Assembly: GCF_001074635.1 (NCBI RefSeq) | Contig: NZ_JUQO01000150.1 | Span: 1-36,923, forward strand | Direction: 5' to 3' | Length of the DNA: 36,923 nucleotides | From: Streptococcus mitis | GTDB lineage: Bacteria; Bacillota; Bacilli; Lactobacillales; Streptococcaceae | In this document: in pieces, positions 8,679 through 20,149 of the stretch | Position numbering within the stretch: position 1 is the first letter of the stretch | Layout: the number at the start of each line of letters is the position of its first letter | Position numbers and translations under genes: made by a program | Notes under the pieces: generated by a model | The model's input: only the letters and a program-made list of their open reading frames with translations | The model's database searches: none | What the model was told of the DNA's origin: nothing

Positions 8679-9464
8679 TCACTTATTTAATAATAACTGG
8701 ACGGTTATTTTTTTCTTCTCTTTTTTTGTTTGTCCCTTATCTTGAAGCAATCTCAAGCGCCCAAATTTTCTCACACTAATCAAGTCTCCAACTTGAACAG
8801 TATAATCTGATTTGTCTACCACATGATAATTTACTTGGACAAGTTTCTTTTCAATCAACTGGTTTGCTTGATTCCTAGATAGTTTTAAAACATTTGATAA
8901 AAGAACATCTAATCTAAAACTAGACACACATAAATCCAGCTCTCGATACTGTTCTAGCTTATCTATTTTCTCGGTGAAAGGACGTTCCTCCAGCGAAACG
9001 GGTATACGGCCAATTTTCTTTAATCCATCTTGAAAGAGAAGAAGAAACTGCTGATTAATCATAATCTGCGCCCGTTCTTCATCTACTAGGATATCTCCAA
9101 AAAGTTTCCGTTCAATCCCTAATTGATTGATGACTGTCCCTAAAATCTTAGCATGCGTTAAGTGTTCAAATTTATTGGAATACACAATTTCCTGGAGAGA
9201 CATTTCAAAATCTGAAAACTCTGGCTGGAAATAATCTGGGTATAATAAAACTCGAACATACTCACTTGAGACGAATTCCCCACTACTGCTACAAGCAAGA
9301 CCATAGGTTTTGGCCAAAATCTTTAATAGCTTCTCCTGATGAGGATTGATAAAAGGAGTTAAAAAAGGAGCATAGCTATCTTCTACCTTCTTTATCCATT
9401 CCATTCCCTTGTCAAGAAATGGACGATCTTCTATGGAGAAATGCTGGTAAATCCCTTTATTCAT
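8679..9464 (-). CDS. ylmH: YlmH, S4-domain RNA-binding protein
   Basis: A 261-residue cytoplasmic protein. The C-terminal S4 RNA-binding domain starts around LDVLLSNVLKLSRNQANQLI (about 184-203) and continues VQVNYHVVDKSDYTVQVGDLISVRKFGRL. YlmH homologues bind RNA and have been linked to ribosome quality control; the N-terminal domain is specific to the family. Its ATG overlaps the ylmG stop (ATGA), and divIVA follows after 8 bases, so it is translated as part of the division operon. Confidence 0.9.
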   Translation of the reverse strand: MNKGIYQHFSIEDRPFLDKGMEWIKKVEDSYAPFLTPFINPHQEKLLKILAKTYGLACSSSGEFVSSEYVRVLLYPDYFQPEFSDFEMSLQEIVYSNKFEHLTHAKILGTVINQLGIERKLFGDILVDEERAQIMINQQFLLLFQDGLKKIGRIPVSLEERPFTEKIDKLEQYRELDLCVSSFRLDVLLSNVLKLSRNQANQLIEKKLVQVNYHVVDKSDYTVQVGDLISVRKFGRLRLLQDKGQTKKEKKKITVQLLLNK

Positions 9465-9723
9465 CCTATCATCGCCAGAAAACGGACTAGGTTATCTCCT
9501 AAAAATCGAATCAAAACAATCGCAACCCAAATAGATAAATCAAGACCTGCTATCTGTAAAGGCAGGCGTTGCAAAGGAGCAAGCACTGGTTTTACCAATG
9601 CTACAATCCAACGACCCAAACTTGATTCGTAGGCGCCTGGAAACCAAGACATGACAGCAAAGGCTAGCAAAATCAGGGAGTAAATATCCACTGCATTATA
9701 AATCAGACGAATTAAAAAAATCA

Positions 9724-9724
<1 letters not shown>
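9461..9724 (-). CDS. ylmG: YggT-family small membrane protein YlmG
   Basis: An 87-residue protein with two membrane helices (about 3-27 and 63-85) joined by a loop with the family signature LGRWIVALVKPVLAPLQRLP. The YggT/YlmG family is linked to division and envelope organisation in Gram-positives and plastids; no enzymatic role is known. It overlaps sepF by one base (TAATG) and ylmH by four, indicating tight translational coupling. Confidence 0.9.
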
Positions 9725-10272
<548 letters not shown>

Positions 10273-10944
10273 CTACTTAAAAAATGCTGTACCTATACGA
10301 ACAAAGGTGGAACCGAATTGAATCGCTTCTTTATAATCACGACTCATTCCCATACTTAACTCGGTCATAGGCATATTTGGAATTTGTTTTTCTTGGATTT
10401 CTCTTTGTAAATCTTGGGTCGCCTTGAAAATTTCTTTCAACTGCTCACTGCTAGCCTCAAAAGGAGCCATCGTCATTAAACCAACATATTCAATCTTATC
10501 TAGTCTGGCTAACTCTGGCAAGATTTCCAGCAGTTCCTCTCTCGAAAATCCGTGTTTACTTTCTTCTTTAGAAATATTTACTTGAAGGAAACACTTGATG
10601 ACTCGGTCACTTCTTTTTTGGATTTCCTCTGCTAGCTTTACTGAATCCAAAGCATGGAAATAATCAACGTATTGAATGACATCTTTCACCTTACGTCTTT
10701 GCAAGGTACCAATCAAATGCCAAGTCACATCTCGATCTTTTAAAGCTTCATATTTCTCCAGAAACTTATCGACACGATTTTCACCGATATGATGAACACC
10801 TAGCGGAAGCAAGGCTTCCGCTGTCGGTACATCTACATACTTGGTAACTGCAATGACAGAGACTGAACCACTCTCCCGATGAGCACTCAGACTCGCCTCT
10901 GCGACTTCTCGAAAAACAAGTTCTGTATTTTCTTTTATATTCAT
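10273..10944 (-). CDS. ylmE: PLP homeostasis protein (YggS/YlmE family)
   Basis: A 223-residue single-domain protein of the alanine-racemase-like fold type III. AVTKYVDVPTAEALLPLG contains the pyridoxal-phosphate lysine. The family signatures IGENRVDKFLEKY, WHLIGTLQRRKVKDV and MGMSRDYKEAIQFGSTFVRIG are present. Members bind PLP and control vitamin B6 and amino-acid balance rather than act as racemases. It starts 4 bases after the ftsZ stop, so it belongs to the division operon by position. Confidence 0.93.
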   Translation of the reverse strand: MNIKENTELVFREVAEASLSAHRESGSVSVIAVTKYVDVPTAEALLPLGVHHIGENRVDKFLEKYEALKDRDVTWHLIGTLQRRKVKDVIQYVDYFHALDSVKLAEEIQKRSDRVIKCFLQVNISKEESKHGFSREELLEILPELARLDKIEYVGLMTMAPFEASSEQLKEIFKATQDLQREIQEKQIPNMPMTELSMGMSRDYKEAIQFGSTFVRIGTAFFK

Positions 10945-10948
10945 TTAC

Positions 10949-12211
<1,263 letters not shown>

Positions 12212-12224
12212 TTATTTTTCCTCT

Positions 12225-13598
12225 TTATTCGTCAAACATGCTTCCGATCAAGCCACGGAAACGATCTGCTAATTTCGGTTTATTTTGTGAAGCTTGTTGG
12301 AAATCCGCCATTGGTTCTGTAGGCTCCACCGGCTCTACTTCTGGAGTAGGAGCTGGTTGAACAGGCGTTGATTGTACAAACTGAGCTGTTTTCTGAATCA
12401 TTCCCCCAAAACTAATTGGTTGATGAATCAGAGCAACTTCACCCTTGACTGCTCTCTGAGCCAAAAGATTGACTTCTGTCAATTGTCCAGCGAATTCCGA
12501 TAGACTAATCACATGCGCAAAGGCTGGATTGCGAATACCAACTTGGTTTGGAACATAGAGTTTGACACGAACGCCAAAGACTTCTTGAGCCAATTCTACC
12601 ATACCCGGTAAAATTGCATTTCCACCGATCAAAACAATTCCACCAGGAAGATCCAATAAATGTCTTCTCTCCAAGTCTTGTTTGATTTGTTCAAAAATAT
12701 GCTTGATTCGTGCAGAAATAATCTCTGACAAGTAATTTTCTGTTACTTCAACAGGTTCTACTTCCCCAATAACCTCTACTTGGAAGGTTTCTTTACTTGC
12801 AAGAGGAGGATAAGCCTCTCCATAGTTTAATTTCAAACCTTCAGCCAACTTCTGAGAAGTTTTCAAGACTTTAGAGATATCCTTAGTTACATAATCTCCA
12901 CCTTCTTGGAGAATATTGGTGAACTGGAGTTCTTGGTTACGGATTGTAGCAACAGTCGTCTGGCCTGCCCCCATATCAATCACTGTAGCACCAAATTCAC
13001 GTTCACCTTCGTTCAAAACTGATTGAACCATTGCTAGTGGCGAAATGATAACATTTTCAACCTGAACACCTGTACGTTCAACTGTCTTACGCAGATTGTG
13101 CAAGATAGTACGAGGGCCTGTATAAAGCAAACCACGCATTTCAAGGCGAACCCCCATCATGCCACGTGGGTCACGAATCCCTTGGAAACCATCCACAATA
13201 AATTCTTCAGGAATAAAGGTAATGACTTCACGGTCAGGTGTCATACTCTTTGTCAAAGCTGATTTGACAACATTTTCAACATCTTGATCCGTAATTTCCT
13301 TGGTATCAGATGTTACTGGAATCATCCCTTGAGTTGGTTCTACCTGCAGAAGATTACCAGGCAAGCCGACATTCACTGATTTAATCGAAATGCCTGCCTT
13401 TTCTTCTGCTTGGGAAATAGCTGATTTGATAGCAGTTGCTGCTGCATCAATATCAACAATAATTCCATCCTTTACACCTTTACTTTTGGCATTACTCACG
13501 CCAATTACATTTAATTCACCATTTCTCTGCTCGGCTACAAGCACCTTGACAGAGCTTGTTCCAATATCTAGACCTGTAAAAAAGCCTTCTCTAGCCAT
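12225..13598 (-). CDS. ftsA: actin-like cell division protein FtsA
   Basis: A 457-residue actin-family ATPase that anchors FtsZ to the membrane. The phosphate-1 loop GLDIGTSSVKVLVAE is near the N-terminus. FtsA-specific 1C sequence (VGLPGNLLQVEPTQGM) follows. Phosphate-2 appears in TVIDMGAGQTTVATI and the adenosine motif in GGIVLIGGNAILPGM. A Pro-rich linker leads to a C-terminal amphipathic helix (LADRFRGLIGSMFDE) that should bind membrane. It is first gene of the division operon. Confidence 0.97.
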   Translation of the reverse strand: MAREGFFTGLDIGTSSVKVLVAEQRNGELNVIGVSNAKSKGVKDGIIVDIDAAATAIKSAISQAEEKAGISIKSVNVGLPGNLLQVEPTQGMIPVTSDTKEITDQDVENVVKSALTKSMTPDREVITFIPEEFIVDGFQGIRDPRGMMGVRLEMRGLLYTGPRTILHNLRKTVERTGVQVENVIISPLAMVQSVLNEGEREFGATVIDMGAGQTTVATIRNQELQFTNILQEGGDYVTKDISKVLKTSQKLAEGLKLNYGEAYPPLASKETFQVEVIGEVEPVEVTENYLSEIISARIKHIFEQIKQDLERRHLLDLPGGIVLIGGNAILPGMVELAQEVFGVRVKLYVPNQVGIRNPAFAHVISLSEFAGQLTEVNLLAQRAVKGEVALIHQPISFGGMIQKTAQFVQSTPVQPAPTPEVEPVEPTEPMADFQQASQNKPKLADRFRGLIGSMFDE

Positions 13599-13646
13599 TA
13601 CATCGCATCCTCTCTATCTTCCAAGTTTCTCACTTCGTAATATTCC

Positions 13647-13691
13647 ATAGCTAAACATGGGCATAGCTATTCACAGAATATTATAACACAA
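13647..13691 (-). promoter_or_regulatory. ftsA operon promoter and leader hairpin
   Basis: The minus strand has a perfect extended -10, TGTGTTATAAT (hexamer 13685-13680), without a good -35. The ~75-base leader holds a seven-base stem (ATAGCTA / TAGCTAT, 13670-13647). The hairpin's role is unknown. Confidence 0.7.
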
Positions 13692-13801
13692 AAAATCTGA
13701 TTGTGCTTAGTTTTTCCTAAATTTACTAGCCAATTTTTCACTTTTCCTTTACAAGAATTTTTCTACTCTATGTAACCAACAACAATCTGTCTATTGCCAA
13801 A

Positions 13802-13829
13802 AAAGAAAGCTCATTTCTAAGCTTTCTTT
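13802..13829 (-). terminator. terminator overlapping the end of the YwaF-like gene
   Basis: The arms AAAGAAAGCT / AGCTTTCTTT enclose an eight-base loop containing the stop codon. The minus strand continues with a run of six Ts. The first arm encodes the last residues of the protein. Confidence 0.85.
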
Positions 13830-14521
13830 GCAATCATTTTTTCTGCTTCTTGTTCTAAAAATAGTTCCAAAATTTTCTTTGTCAACGTAATCGCCGCTGA
13901 CAAGGCCAGAGAAACGATTAAATAATTAGCTACTAAGCCGTGGTCTCCAACCAATGGCGGTTTTGTCAAAAATCCATAATCACCACCTGTTACCAAATTG
14001 ACCACAAAAATCAAGGCATTTAGTGCAAAGGTCATGAGAAAAATTCCCTTCACATCCAGCAAGCGCGCATCGTACTGTCTCAAGAGATAAACCAGTGAGT
14101 TCCCCAAGAGAGCTAAGTGCCCAAAGATAAAGGACAAAATGGCAATATGTGGGAAAGGATAGGGATCTGGCACTGGATAAACAAAGGCAGCTAATGTCCC
14201 AAATGTTCCTAGTAATGCAAAATACTGCCTATATTTAGACTGACCAGGAAGCAAGAGCACCACAAACATAGCCATACGGCAATGGTAAAAGGGTAAACTT
14301 TCTGACAGTGGCATATGATTGACCCCATACCAACCATAAAGAAGGATTAACTGAACGGCCTGCAAGATTTGGAAAAATCGTTGGTAAACCTTCTTTTCAC
14401 GATAACGATAGGCTGTATAGAAGGTCAAGGCCAAGAGTGTAAATATACTGACATACCAATAAAGATCAAACTTGGGTGGCTCTGTTGCTTGGGTCGTAAA
14501 GAAAATATCCCATAAATTCAT
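13817..14521 (-). CDS. YwaF-family (TIGR02206) integral membrane protein
   Basis: A 234-residue protein with about six or seven predicted membrane helices. Landmarks are LPFYHCRMAMF, YPVPDPYPFPHIAILSFIFGHLALLGNSLVYL and GDYGFLTKPP, which match the YwaF/TMEM164-like family as I know it. The conserved His and Cys in FYHCRM suggest an acyltransferase-like chemistry, as proposed for TMEM164; that is inference. It has its own extended -10 promoter and terminator, so it appears monocistronic, despite lying just after murF. Confidence 0.8.
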   Translation of the reverse strand: MNLWDIFFTTQATEPPKFDLYWYVSIFTLLALTFYTAYRYREKKVYQRFFQILQAVQLILLYGWYGVNHMPLSESLPFYHCRMAMFVVLLLPGQSKYRQYFALLGTFGTLAAFVYPVPDPYPFPHIAILSFIFGHLALLGNSLVYLLRQYDARLLDVKGIFLMTFALNALIFVVNLVTGGDYGFLTKPPLVGDHGLVANYLIVSLALSAAITLTKKILELFLEQEAEKMIAKKA

Positions 14522-14558
14522 CTAGTATTCCTCATGATTCAAAATTTTCCTGCATTTT

Positions 14559-14567
14559 ATTATACCA
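14559..14567 (-). promoter_or_regulatory. extended -10 promoter for the YwaF-like gene
   Basis: The minus strand reads TGGTATAAT (hexamer 14564-14559), about 37 bases upstream of the start codon. No convincing -35 is present. Confidence 0.65.
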
Positions 14568-14615
14568 TGCTATGTAAGAAAAATGGATTTAGAAATACGT
14601 AAATGTTTGACAAAA

Positions 14616-15989
14616 TTACTTGTCTTCATTTTCTAAACTTTCTACCAGCTTAGCTAGATTCATGGAGTTAGAGCCCTTGAGCAAGATTTGATCATTAGCT
14701 CCTAGACTTTCCTTGACCTGCTTAACTAGGTCTTCAAATTGATCTTGGTTTTCTGTTTTCTTGAAGTAGTAAACGTGGCCGATTGGGAACATTTGACTAG
14801 CCAATTGGGCTAATTCAGCAATGTCTTCTCCATAGAAAATAACGGTATCAAGCACATCTGGCGAGAGGCTCAAAATCATCTGATTATGGAGTTGAATAGA
14901 CTGGTCACCAAGCTCCTTCATATCAGCCAACACTGCAATTTTCTTGCCACCTTCATTGGCTGGAATGGCAGAGAAAGTCTCTAAAATCAGCTTCATAGCA
15001 GTTGGATTGGCATTGTAAACATCTGATAGGATATCTGCTCCATTGGCTGCTTTCTTCCACTCGGTACGGTTACGCGTCAATTCAAGATCTTGGAAGGCCT
15101 GACGAATCTGCTCCTCTGAAACTCCTTCTTGTAGGGCAACATAAGACGCAATCATAGCATTGGTGGCATTGTACTTACCAGTCACTGGCAAATCGAGGGC
15201 TTGTTCCAAGAAATTAGCCTTAAAGGTCAGACTATCCTTGCGCTCAACCAAGTCTGTAATTTCCAACTCTGCTCCTTGCCCAAAACGAACCACCTTTTTA
15301 TCAGCTGGCAGGTAGGCCTCTACAATAGGGTCAGCCGGAGCTAAAAGCAAGGAACCAGGTGCCATCCCGTCTGCAATTTGCATTTTTCCTTGAGCAATCT
15401 CCGAACGGTCTTTGAAAAAAGCCAAATGGGCTTCTCCAACCAAGGTTACAATGGCTGTTTTTGGATGAGCCAATTCAGACAAGAGATGAATATCTCCCAA
15501 GTGATCCTGTCCCATCTCCAAAACCAACTTTTCTGTTTCTTCAGGCATATGAAGAACCGTGTAAGGAAGGCCAATCTCATTATTGTAGTTGCCTTGTGTT
15601 TTGTAGGTTTTGTAGGTTGTTGATAGCAAGTGTGCCAACATATCCTTGGTCGTTGTCTTACCATTTGAACCTGTAACTGCAAAGACATCAACTGCCGTTT
15701 TTTCAAGATAGTAGGCAGCTAGTTGTTGAAAGGCAGTCAAGACATCATCTACTAGAATGTAAGGATGATTTGCGACCTCTTTCTCAGACAAGGTTACTGC
15801 TGCACCATTTTCAAAGGCTGTTTCGATAAAGCCATGACCATCACGCGCACCCTTGAAGGGCACAAATAAATCTCCTGTCGCAATCAAACGACTGTCAAAC
15901 TCAGCTTTCTCTAACTGGGTGTCCTCAAAGATACTGACATCATTTTTAGCTCCTACAACTTGAGCCACTTCGTGGATTGTTAATTTCAT
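14616..15989 (-). CDS. murF: UDP-MurNAc-tripeptide:D-Ala-D-Ala ligase MurF
   Basis: A 457-residue cytoplasmic Mur ligase that adds D-Ala-D-Ala to the peptidoglycan precursor. The N-terminal domain has FDSRLIATGDLFVPFKG. The P-loop TGSNGKTTT is at 106-114. The central domain includes TQGNYNNEIGLPYT and EMGQDHLGDIHLL, and the C-terminal domain has SDVYNANPTAMK and LKGSNSMNL. It follows ddl by 84 bases, so the enzyme making D-Ala-D-Ala and the one that uses it share an operon. Confidence 0.97.
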   Translation of the reverse strand: MKLTIHEVAQVVGAKNDVSIFEDTQLEKAEFDSRLIATGDLFVPFKGARDGHGFIETAFENGAAVTLSEKEVANHPYILVDDVLTAFQQLAAYYLEKTAVDVFAVTGSNGKTTTKDMLAHLLSTTYKTYKTQGNYNNEIGLPYTVLHMPEETEKLVLEMGQDHLGDIHLLSELAHPKTAIVTLVGEAHLAFFKDRSEIAQGKMQIADGMAPGSLLLAPADPIVEAYLPADKKVVRFGQGAELEITDLVERKDSLTFKANFLEQALDLPVTGKYNATNAMIASYVALQEGVSEEQIRQAFQDLELTRNRTEWKKAANGADILSDVYNANPTAMKLILETFSAIPANEGGKKIAVLADMKELGDQSIQLHNQMILSLSPDVLDTVIFYGEDIAELAQLASQMFPIGHVYYFKKTENQDQFEDLVKQVKESLGANDQILLKGSNSMNLAKLVESLENEDK

Positions 15990-16017
15990 TTCTACTCCTT
16001 TAAAAAGGGTTGAAGTC

Positions 16018-16056
16018 CAAGAACTCTAGTCACCTTGCAGTGATGGTTCTGGCTCC
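16018..16056 (-). other. intercistronic hairpin between ddl and murF
   Basis: The minus strand CCAGAAC pairs with GTTCTTGG, and an inner TCAC pairs with GTGA. No T-run follows. It could be a processing or stabilising structure in the ddl-murF transcript. Confidence 0.4.
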
Positions 16057-16073
16057 TACCCTCTCTTTCATTT

Positions 16074-17117
16074 TTATAGCAAATGCGCTTCGCGCTTGTT
16101 AAAACTTTCCTTGGCAAGGTCAACCAAACGCTCGATTAGTTCTGGGTAGCCGATTCCCATATTGTCCCAAAGTAATGGATACATAGACCACTGGGTAAAA
16201 CCTGGCATGGTATTAAGCTCGTTTAGGAAAATCTCTCCCTTATCTGTATAGAAGAAATCGCAACGAGATAGACCGAGACCCCCAATGGCACGGAAGGCCG
16301 TTTCTGCATTTCGACGCATGACAGCTACCACATCATCACTGATTTTAGCTGGGATATCCATAGTAATCTTGTTATCAATATACTTGGCATCGTAGTCATA
16401 AAAGGCAACATCCTTGACTACTTCTCCTGGTAGCGTGCTTTTGACATCGTAGTTGCCTAGTAGACCAACCTCGATTTCACGGGCATTTACCCCTTGCTCT
16501 ACCAAGACACGACTGTCATATTGAAAGGCAAGTTTCAAGGCTTGACGGAGTTCTTCTTGATTTTCAGACTTAGAAATACCGACACTAGAACCCATGTTTG
16601 ACGGCTTAGTGAAGACTGGATAAGCCAATTTTTCTTCCACTTCAGCGATTTTAGCAGTCACATCATCCCCTTCAACGATAGCCACATAGGGAACTTGTGC
16701 AATGCCAGCAGATTCTAACACACGCTTGGTCGTGATTTTATCCATGGCAAGACTGGATGACAAGATATTACAGCCTACATAAGGCATTTTCAAAACTTCC
16801 AAGAATCCTTGAACAGAACCATCTTCTCCCATCGGACCATGAAGAACTGGGAAGACTACTGCCCCTTCTTCATAGATAGCACTCGGTGCAACTTTCTTAT
16901 CCCAATCAATGGTCGCATTGGTCATGAGACGGTCTTCTTGCCCCGGAGCATGACTAAATTCTTGCGTTTTTATAAAGTCACCTGACTGGCTGATGAAGAA
17001 AGTCTTGACTGTGAAACGGTCATAATTAACCGCACGCATGACACTTTCAGCTGACAGGACAGAGACTTCGCGTTCCGCACTCCGTCCACCATATAAAAGA
17101 ATAATCGTTTGTTTCAT
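16074..17117 (-). CDS. ddl: D-alanine--D-alanine ligase
   Basis: A 347-residue ATP-grasp enzyme that makes the D-Ala-D-Ala dipeptide of peptidoglycan. [17 protein letters not shown] is the N-terminal signature. [28 protein letters not shown] (ATP lid region) and [14 protein letters not shown] (metal and ATP binding) follow. A Tyr-containing omega-loop ([11 protein letters not shown]) is typical of D-Ala rather than D-Lac ligases. ATTAGGACAAGTAAT precedes the ATG. It heads a two-gene operon with murF. Confidence 0.97.
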   Translation of the reverse strand: MKQTIILLYGGRSAEREVSVLSAESVMRAVNYDRFTVKTFFISQSGDFIKTQEFSHAPGQEDRLMTNATIDWDKKVAPSAIYEEGAVVFPVLHGPMGEDGSVQGFLEVLKMPYVGCNILSSSLAMDKITTKRVLESAGIAQVPYVAIVEGDDVTAKIAEVEEKLAYPVFTKPSNMGSSVGISKSENQEELRQALKLAFQYDSRVLVEQGVNAREIEVGLLGNYDVKSTLPGEVVKDVAFYDYDAKYIDNKITMDIPAKISDDVVAVMRRNAETAFRAIGGLGLSRCDFFYTDKGEIFLNELNTMPGFTQWSMYPLLWDNMGIGYPELIERLVDLAKESFNKREAHLL

Positions 17118-17154
17118 ATTACTTGTCCTAATTCTACTAGAATACTCGCTCTTT

Positions 17155-17163
17155 AGTATATCA
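17155..17163 (-). promoter_or_regulatory. extended -10 promoter of ddl-murF
   Basis: The minus strand reads TGATATACT (hexamer TATACT, 17160-17155), about 38 bases upstream of the ddl start. Confidence 0.6.
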
Positions 17164-17215
17164 TATTTGCTTGTTTTTTTAAAACTTGAACCTGATCCTA
17201 CTCATCACACTATAC

Positions 17216-17248
17216 AAAAAGAGGCCAATATGAACGATTTTCAGCCTC
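17216..17248 (-). terminator. terminator of pbp2b-recR
   Basis: GAGGC / GCCTC arms (17248-17221 on the minus strand) are followed by CTTTTTG. It lies about 45 bases past the recR stop. Confidence 0.75.
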
Positions 17249-17293
17249 CTTGATTTTTTTATAAATGAATGGAGTTCGTAAATTTGTCTACAC

Positions 17294-17890
17294 TTACAAC
17301 TCTGTCCGATTTTCAATAGCCCGTAAGAGGGTCACTTCGTCCGCATACTCGATATCTGCTCCCACAGCAAGGCCTCGTGCCAGACGCGTAACCTTGATCC
17401 CAGCTGGCTTGAGTAAGCGGGAAAGATACATGGAAGTCGCTTCCCCATCTGCTGTGGCATTGGTTGCTACGATTACTTCTGAAACCTCACTATCCATAAG
17501 ACGAGTCATGAGGCTCTTGAGATTGATATCGTCTGGACTGATACCATTCATAGGAGAAATGAGGCCATGCAGGACATGATAGAGTCCATGGTATTCTTGG
17601 ATATTTTCCATGGCCGCCACATCCCGACTATCCTCTAGCACCAAAATCGTTGTCTGGTCACGAGTCGGATCGGTACAGATAGAACAAGGATCGTCGTCTG
17701 TCAAACGTCCACAAATAGAACAGTAGGTCAATTCTCTCTTAGCAGAAAGGAGATTTTTTGCAAATTCATTGACATCATCATCAGACATCCCAATCGTATA
17801 AAAGGCCAGACGCGTAGCCGTCTTAATCCCAATACCTGGTAACTTAGAATAACTGTCAATCAGCTTAGCAATAGGTGTTGGATAAAGCAT
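17294..17890 (-). CDS. recR: recombination mediator RecR
   Basis: A 198-residue protein that forms a ring clamp on DNA and, with RecO/RecF, loads RecA. An N-terminal helix-hairpin-helix lies near [17 protein letters not shown]4 zinc finger uses Cys57, 60, 69 and 72. The TOPRIM domain (about 80-175) has [18 protein letters not shown] and [18 protein letters not shown]. Length is canonical. It follows pbp2b by 10 bases and shares its promoter, the same pairing I recall in pneumococcus. Confidence 0.97.
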   Translation of the reverse strand: MLYPTPIAKLIDSYSKLPGIGIKTATRLAFYTIGMSDDDVNEFAKNLLSAKRELTYCSICGRLTDDDPCSICTDPTRDQTTILVLEDSRDVAAMENIQEYHGLYHVLHGLISPMNGISPDDINLKSLMTRLMDSEVSEVIVATNATADGEATSMYLSRLLKPAGIKVTRLARGLAVGADIEYADEVTLLRAIENRTEL

Positions 17891-17900
17891 AAATTCCTTT

Positions 17901-19943
17901 CTAGTTCATCGGATGGTATTTTTGATACAGATTGATAATATCACGCGCAATGGAAGGTCCTACACCATTTGTTAGATTGGTATTATGAGGAAAGACCACT
18001 GCAACAGCGATTTGGGGATTATCAGATGGGGCATAGGCCACCGCATTGGTATTGGTTGCTTGCTGACCATCTGCCACATAGCTTTCGGCTGTACCCGTTT
18101 TTCCGCTAATGGATACCAAGGCACCATTTGAAAAGGCACGTCCAGTTGTCAATCCACTAGTCCCATGAGCAACCTGATAAAAACCTTGGTGCAAGACACT
18201 CATATCGGAGTCGGATATATTGACCTTATTCATCTCTGTCGGTTGCAGTTGCTGAATCAAGTCGCCCAGTCCTCCCTTATCATTATTTCCATAAATGCCT
18301 TCAACAATACGAGGAGCCACACGAACACCATCATTTGCAATAGTTGCTACATACTGAGCCAACTGCATCGGCGTATAGTTATCAAACTGCCCAAAGGCAT
18401 TGGTGATGTAATTAGCAAAGCTATACTCTTTGGGAACAAATCCAGTAGATTCATCTGGTAGGTCAATTCCGGTCGCAGCCCCCAAGCCATATTCGCCAAA
18501 GGTCGCACGAAGTTTTCCCATAGCTGTTTCCAAATTGCTGGTTCCAACAAACATATTTGGTTGATAGGTCTGGCCCATGATTCCAAGAGCGGTTTGAACC
18601 ATGTAAGCATTAGATGAATACTCCAAGGCTTCCACAGCTGTAATAGGAAAAGATCCATATGCCAATTTATACCAAGAATAAATTGGAGCTGAACCTTGGA
18701 AAACAATAGGCTGATCTGTTAAGGTTTGGTTTCCTGATAAAACACCATTTTCCCAACCTGAGCTGATGGTAGCGGCCTTAACAACCGAACCGGGTACAAA
18801 GACATTGGTCACAGTTCCCAAGGAATCCTGTGTTAACTCTCCCGTGTTCAGGTCATGTTTAATCCCTGACATGGATAACACAGCACCTGTTTTTGGATTT
18901 AGAGCAACTGCATACACACCTTCAGAATACTTGGCTCCTCCATTTCCTAATTCGGAATTGAAATAACTCTTAAGCAGATTATCCACACTATCTTGAAAGG
19001 CCAAATCAATGGTCAGTTTAATATTGTTCCCTTTGGTACCAGCTTCGATATTTTCGACACTTTCCATGTTACCGTACTTGTCTAGGTGAACTTCTTTCAC
19101 CGAGCGTTTTCCTTGCAAGGTCTCTTCATATTGCTTTTCCAAATACGAGGTTCCAACACGGTCATTTAGAGAATAGCCTTTTTTAAGATAGGCTTCTGCT
19201 TCTTCCGCTGGGAGACCAGCTTTTTCACTGGATACACTCCCTACTATAGAAGAAAGGGAAGTTTCCAAAATCTTTCGATCCCAAGAAGTAGAAATACTAA
19301 TGCCAGGCATCTCCTTTGAAATAGAGGCAATAACAGCCACCTGAGAATCATTTAGAGGATCTGTCGCAATGGTTCCTGTCGCAAAGTTTCCAACAGCATT
19401 TAACTGACTAAAAAGATAGATTTCTTTCTTTTCATCCTCTGTATAGTTTAGTTGACTTGTTGGGACACTATCGACCGCATTGTTATACAGTTCTGATTCG
19501 GATAGGCGATTGCCATCTGAATCCAAGCGTTTCTCACTTGGGAGAGCTTCCACTGTTTTTTTATAGATTTCAGGATCAGCCAAATAGTAATCTGCCAACT
19601 GGCGTTCTGTCAAATTTGGCGAACTGATGCTCACATATCCCAGCAACTGACTAGCGATTTCTTTCAGATCTTTAGCCGTCATTTTATTACTACGCGTAAA
19701 GGAAACAACCTGCTTTAACGTATTTTCTACCAAAGGTTTTCCACTAGCATCATAGATTTCCCCACGGGCAGAACTGGTTGTGACCTTGGTCTGACTAGCT
19801 GAGGCTAGCTTTTTTTCGTAAAAATCCTTGTTCAAAACCTGCATATACAACAAACGACCAATAATGGTCATAAAGAGTAAAATGACAATTGAAAACAATA
19901 AATTAAGCCGAATCGGAATCGAATGGCTGTTAAATTTTCTCAT
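17901..19943 (-). CDS. pbp2b: penicillin-binding protein 2b, class B transpeptidase
   Basis: A 680-residue monofunctional D,D-transpeptidase for peripheral wall synthesis. It has one N-terminal membrane anchor (about 12-34), a dimerisation region (about 50-310) and a transpeptidase domain. In the 680-residue numbering used in the literature, the active-site SVVK is at 386-389, SSN at 443-445 and KTG at 615-617. I start at [12 protein letters not shown]; an in-frame ATG five codons upstream (19958) gives the 685-residue form, and neither has a strong ribosome-binding site. The residue after SSN is Ala446 rather than Thr, with Gly476 and Ala489, a set associated with low-affinity alleles. Ala619 after KTG is unchanged. 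Confidence 0.97.
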   Translation of the reverse strand: MRKFNSHSIPIRLNLLFSIVILLFMTIIGRLLYMQVLNKDFYEKKLASASQTKVTTSSARGEIYDASGKPLVENTLKQVVSFTRSNKMTAKDLKEIASQLLGYVSISSPNLTERQLADYYLADPEIYKKTVEALPSEKRLDSDGNRLSESELYNNAVDSVPTSQLNYTEDEKKEIYLFSQLNAVGNFATGTIATDPLNDSQVAVIASISKEMPGISISTSWDRKILETSLSSIVGSVSSEKAGLPAEEAEAYLKKGYSLNDRVGTSYLEKQYEETLQGKRSVKEVHLDKYGNMESVENIEAGTKGNNIKLTIDLAFQDSVDNLLKSYFNSELGNGGAKYSEGVYAVALNPKTGAVLSMSGIKHDLNTGELTQDSLGTVTNVFVPGSVVKAATISSGWENGVLSGNQTLTDQPIVFQGSAPIYSWYKLAYGSFPITAVEALEYSSNAYMVQTALGIMGQTYQPNMFVGTSNLETAMGKLRATFGEYGLGAATGIDLPDESTGFVPKEYSFANYITNAFGQFDNYTPMQLAQYVATIANDGVRVAPRIVEGIYGNNDKGGLGDLIQQLQPTEMNKVNISDSDMSVLHQGFYQVAHGTSGLTTGRAFSNGALVSISGKTGTAESYVADGQQATNTNAVAYAPSDNPQIAVAVVFPHNTNLTNGVGPSIARDIINLYQKYHPMN

Positions 19944-19982
19944 ACAAATCAGTCTCATTTCTAACTTAAAGTCTTACTCTTA

Positions 19983-19991
19983 ATTGTACCA
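19983..19991 (-). promoter_or_regulatory. extended -10 promoter of pbp2b-recR
   Basis: The minus strand reads TGGTACAAT (hexamer 19988-19983), about 25-40 bases upstream of the two possible pbp2b starts. The nanR promoter lies back-to-back on the other strand about 100 bases away. Confidence 0.6.
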
Positions 19992-20079
19992 CAATTTGAG
20001 CAGAAAATTATGGAAAAGAAAGAAGCTTTTTTCGTTTTTACAGTAAGATACGTTTTTATTTATTCATCCCTATATTATA

Positions 20080-20088
20080 TGTTATAAT
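20080..20088 (+). promoter_or_regulatory. extended -10 promoter of nanR
   Basis: TGTTATAAT (hexamer 20083-20088) lies about 60 bases before the nanR ATG. No matching -35 is evident, and the upstream box found at the nan operon promoters is not seen here. Confidence 0.6.
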
Positions 20089-20149
20089 GAATGTAAAAGT
20101 TCAATAATCTAGTCTTTTTCCAACACGACTCATTTAAAGGAGCCTTCCT

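Noticed and set aside
8671..8682. GTG start four codons upstream in divIVA
   Set aside because: It overlaps the only ribosome-binding sequence (GAGGAA), which is properly spaced for the downstream ATG and the conserved MPITSLEIK start.
19944..19958. Five extra N-terminal codons of PBP2b (MRLIC)
   Set aside because: Literature numbering places the active-site serine at 386, which fits the internal ATG; I kept the shorter form but the longer start is possible.
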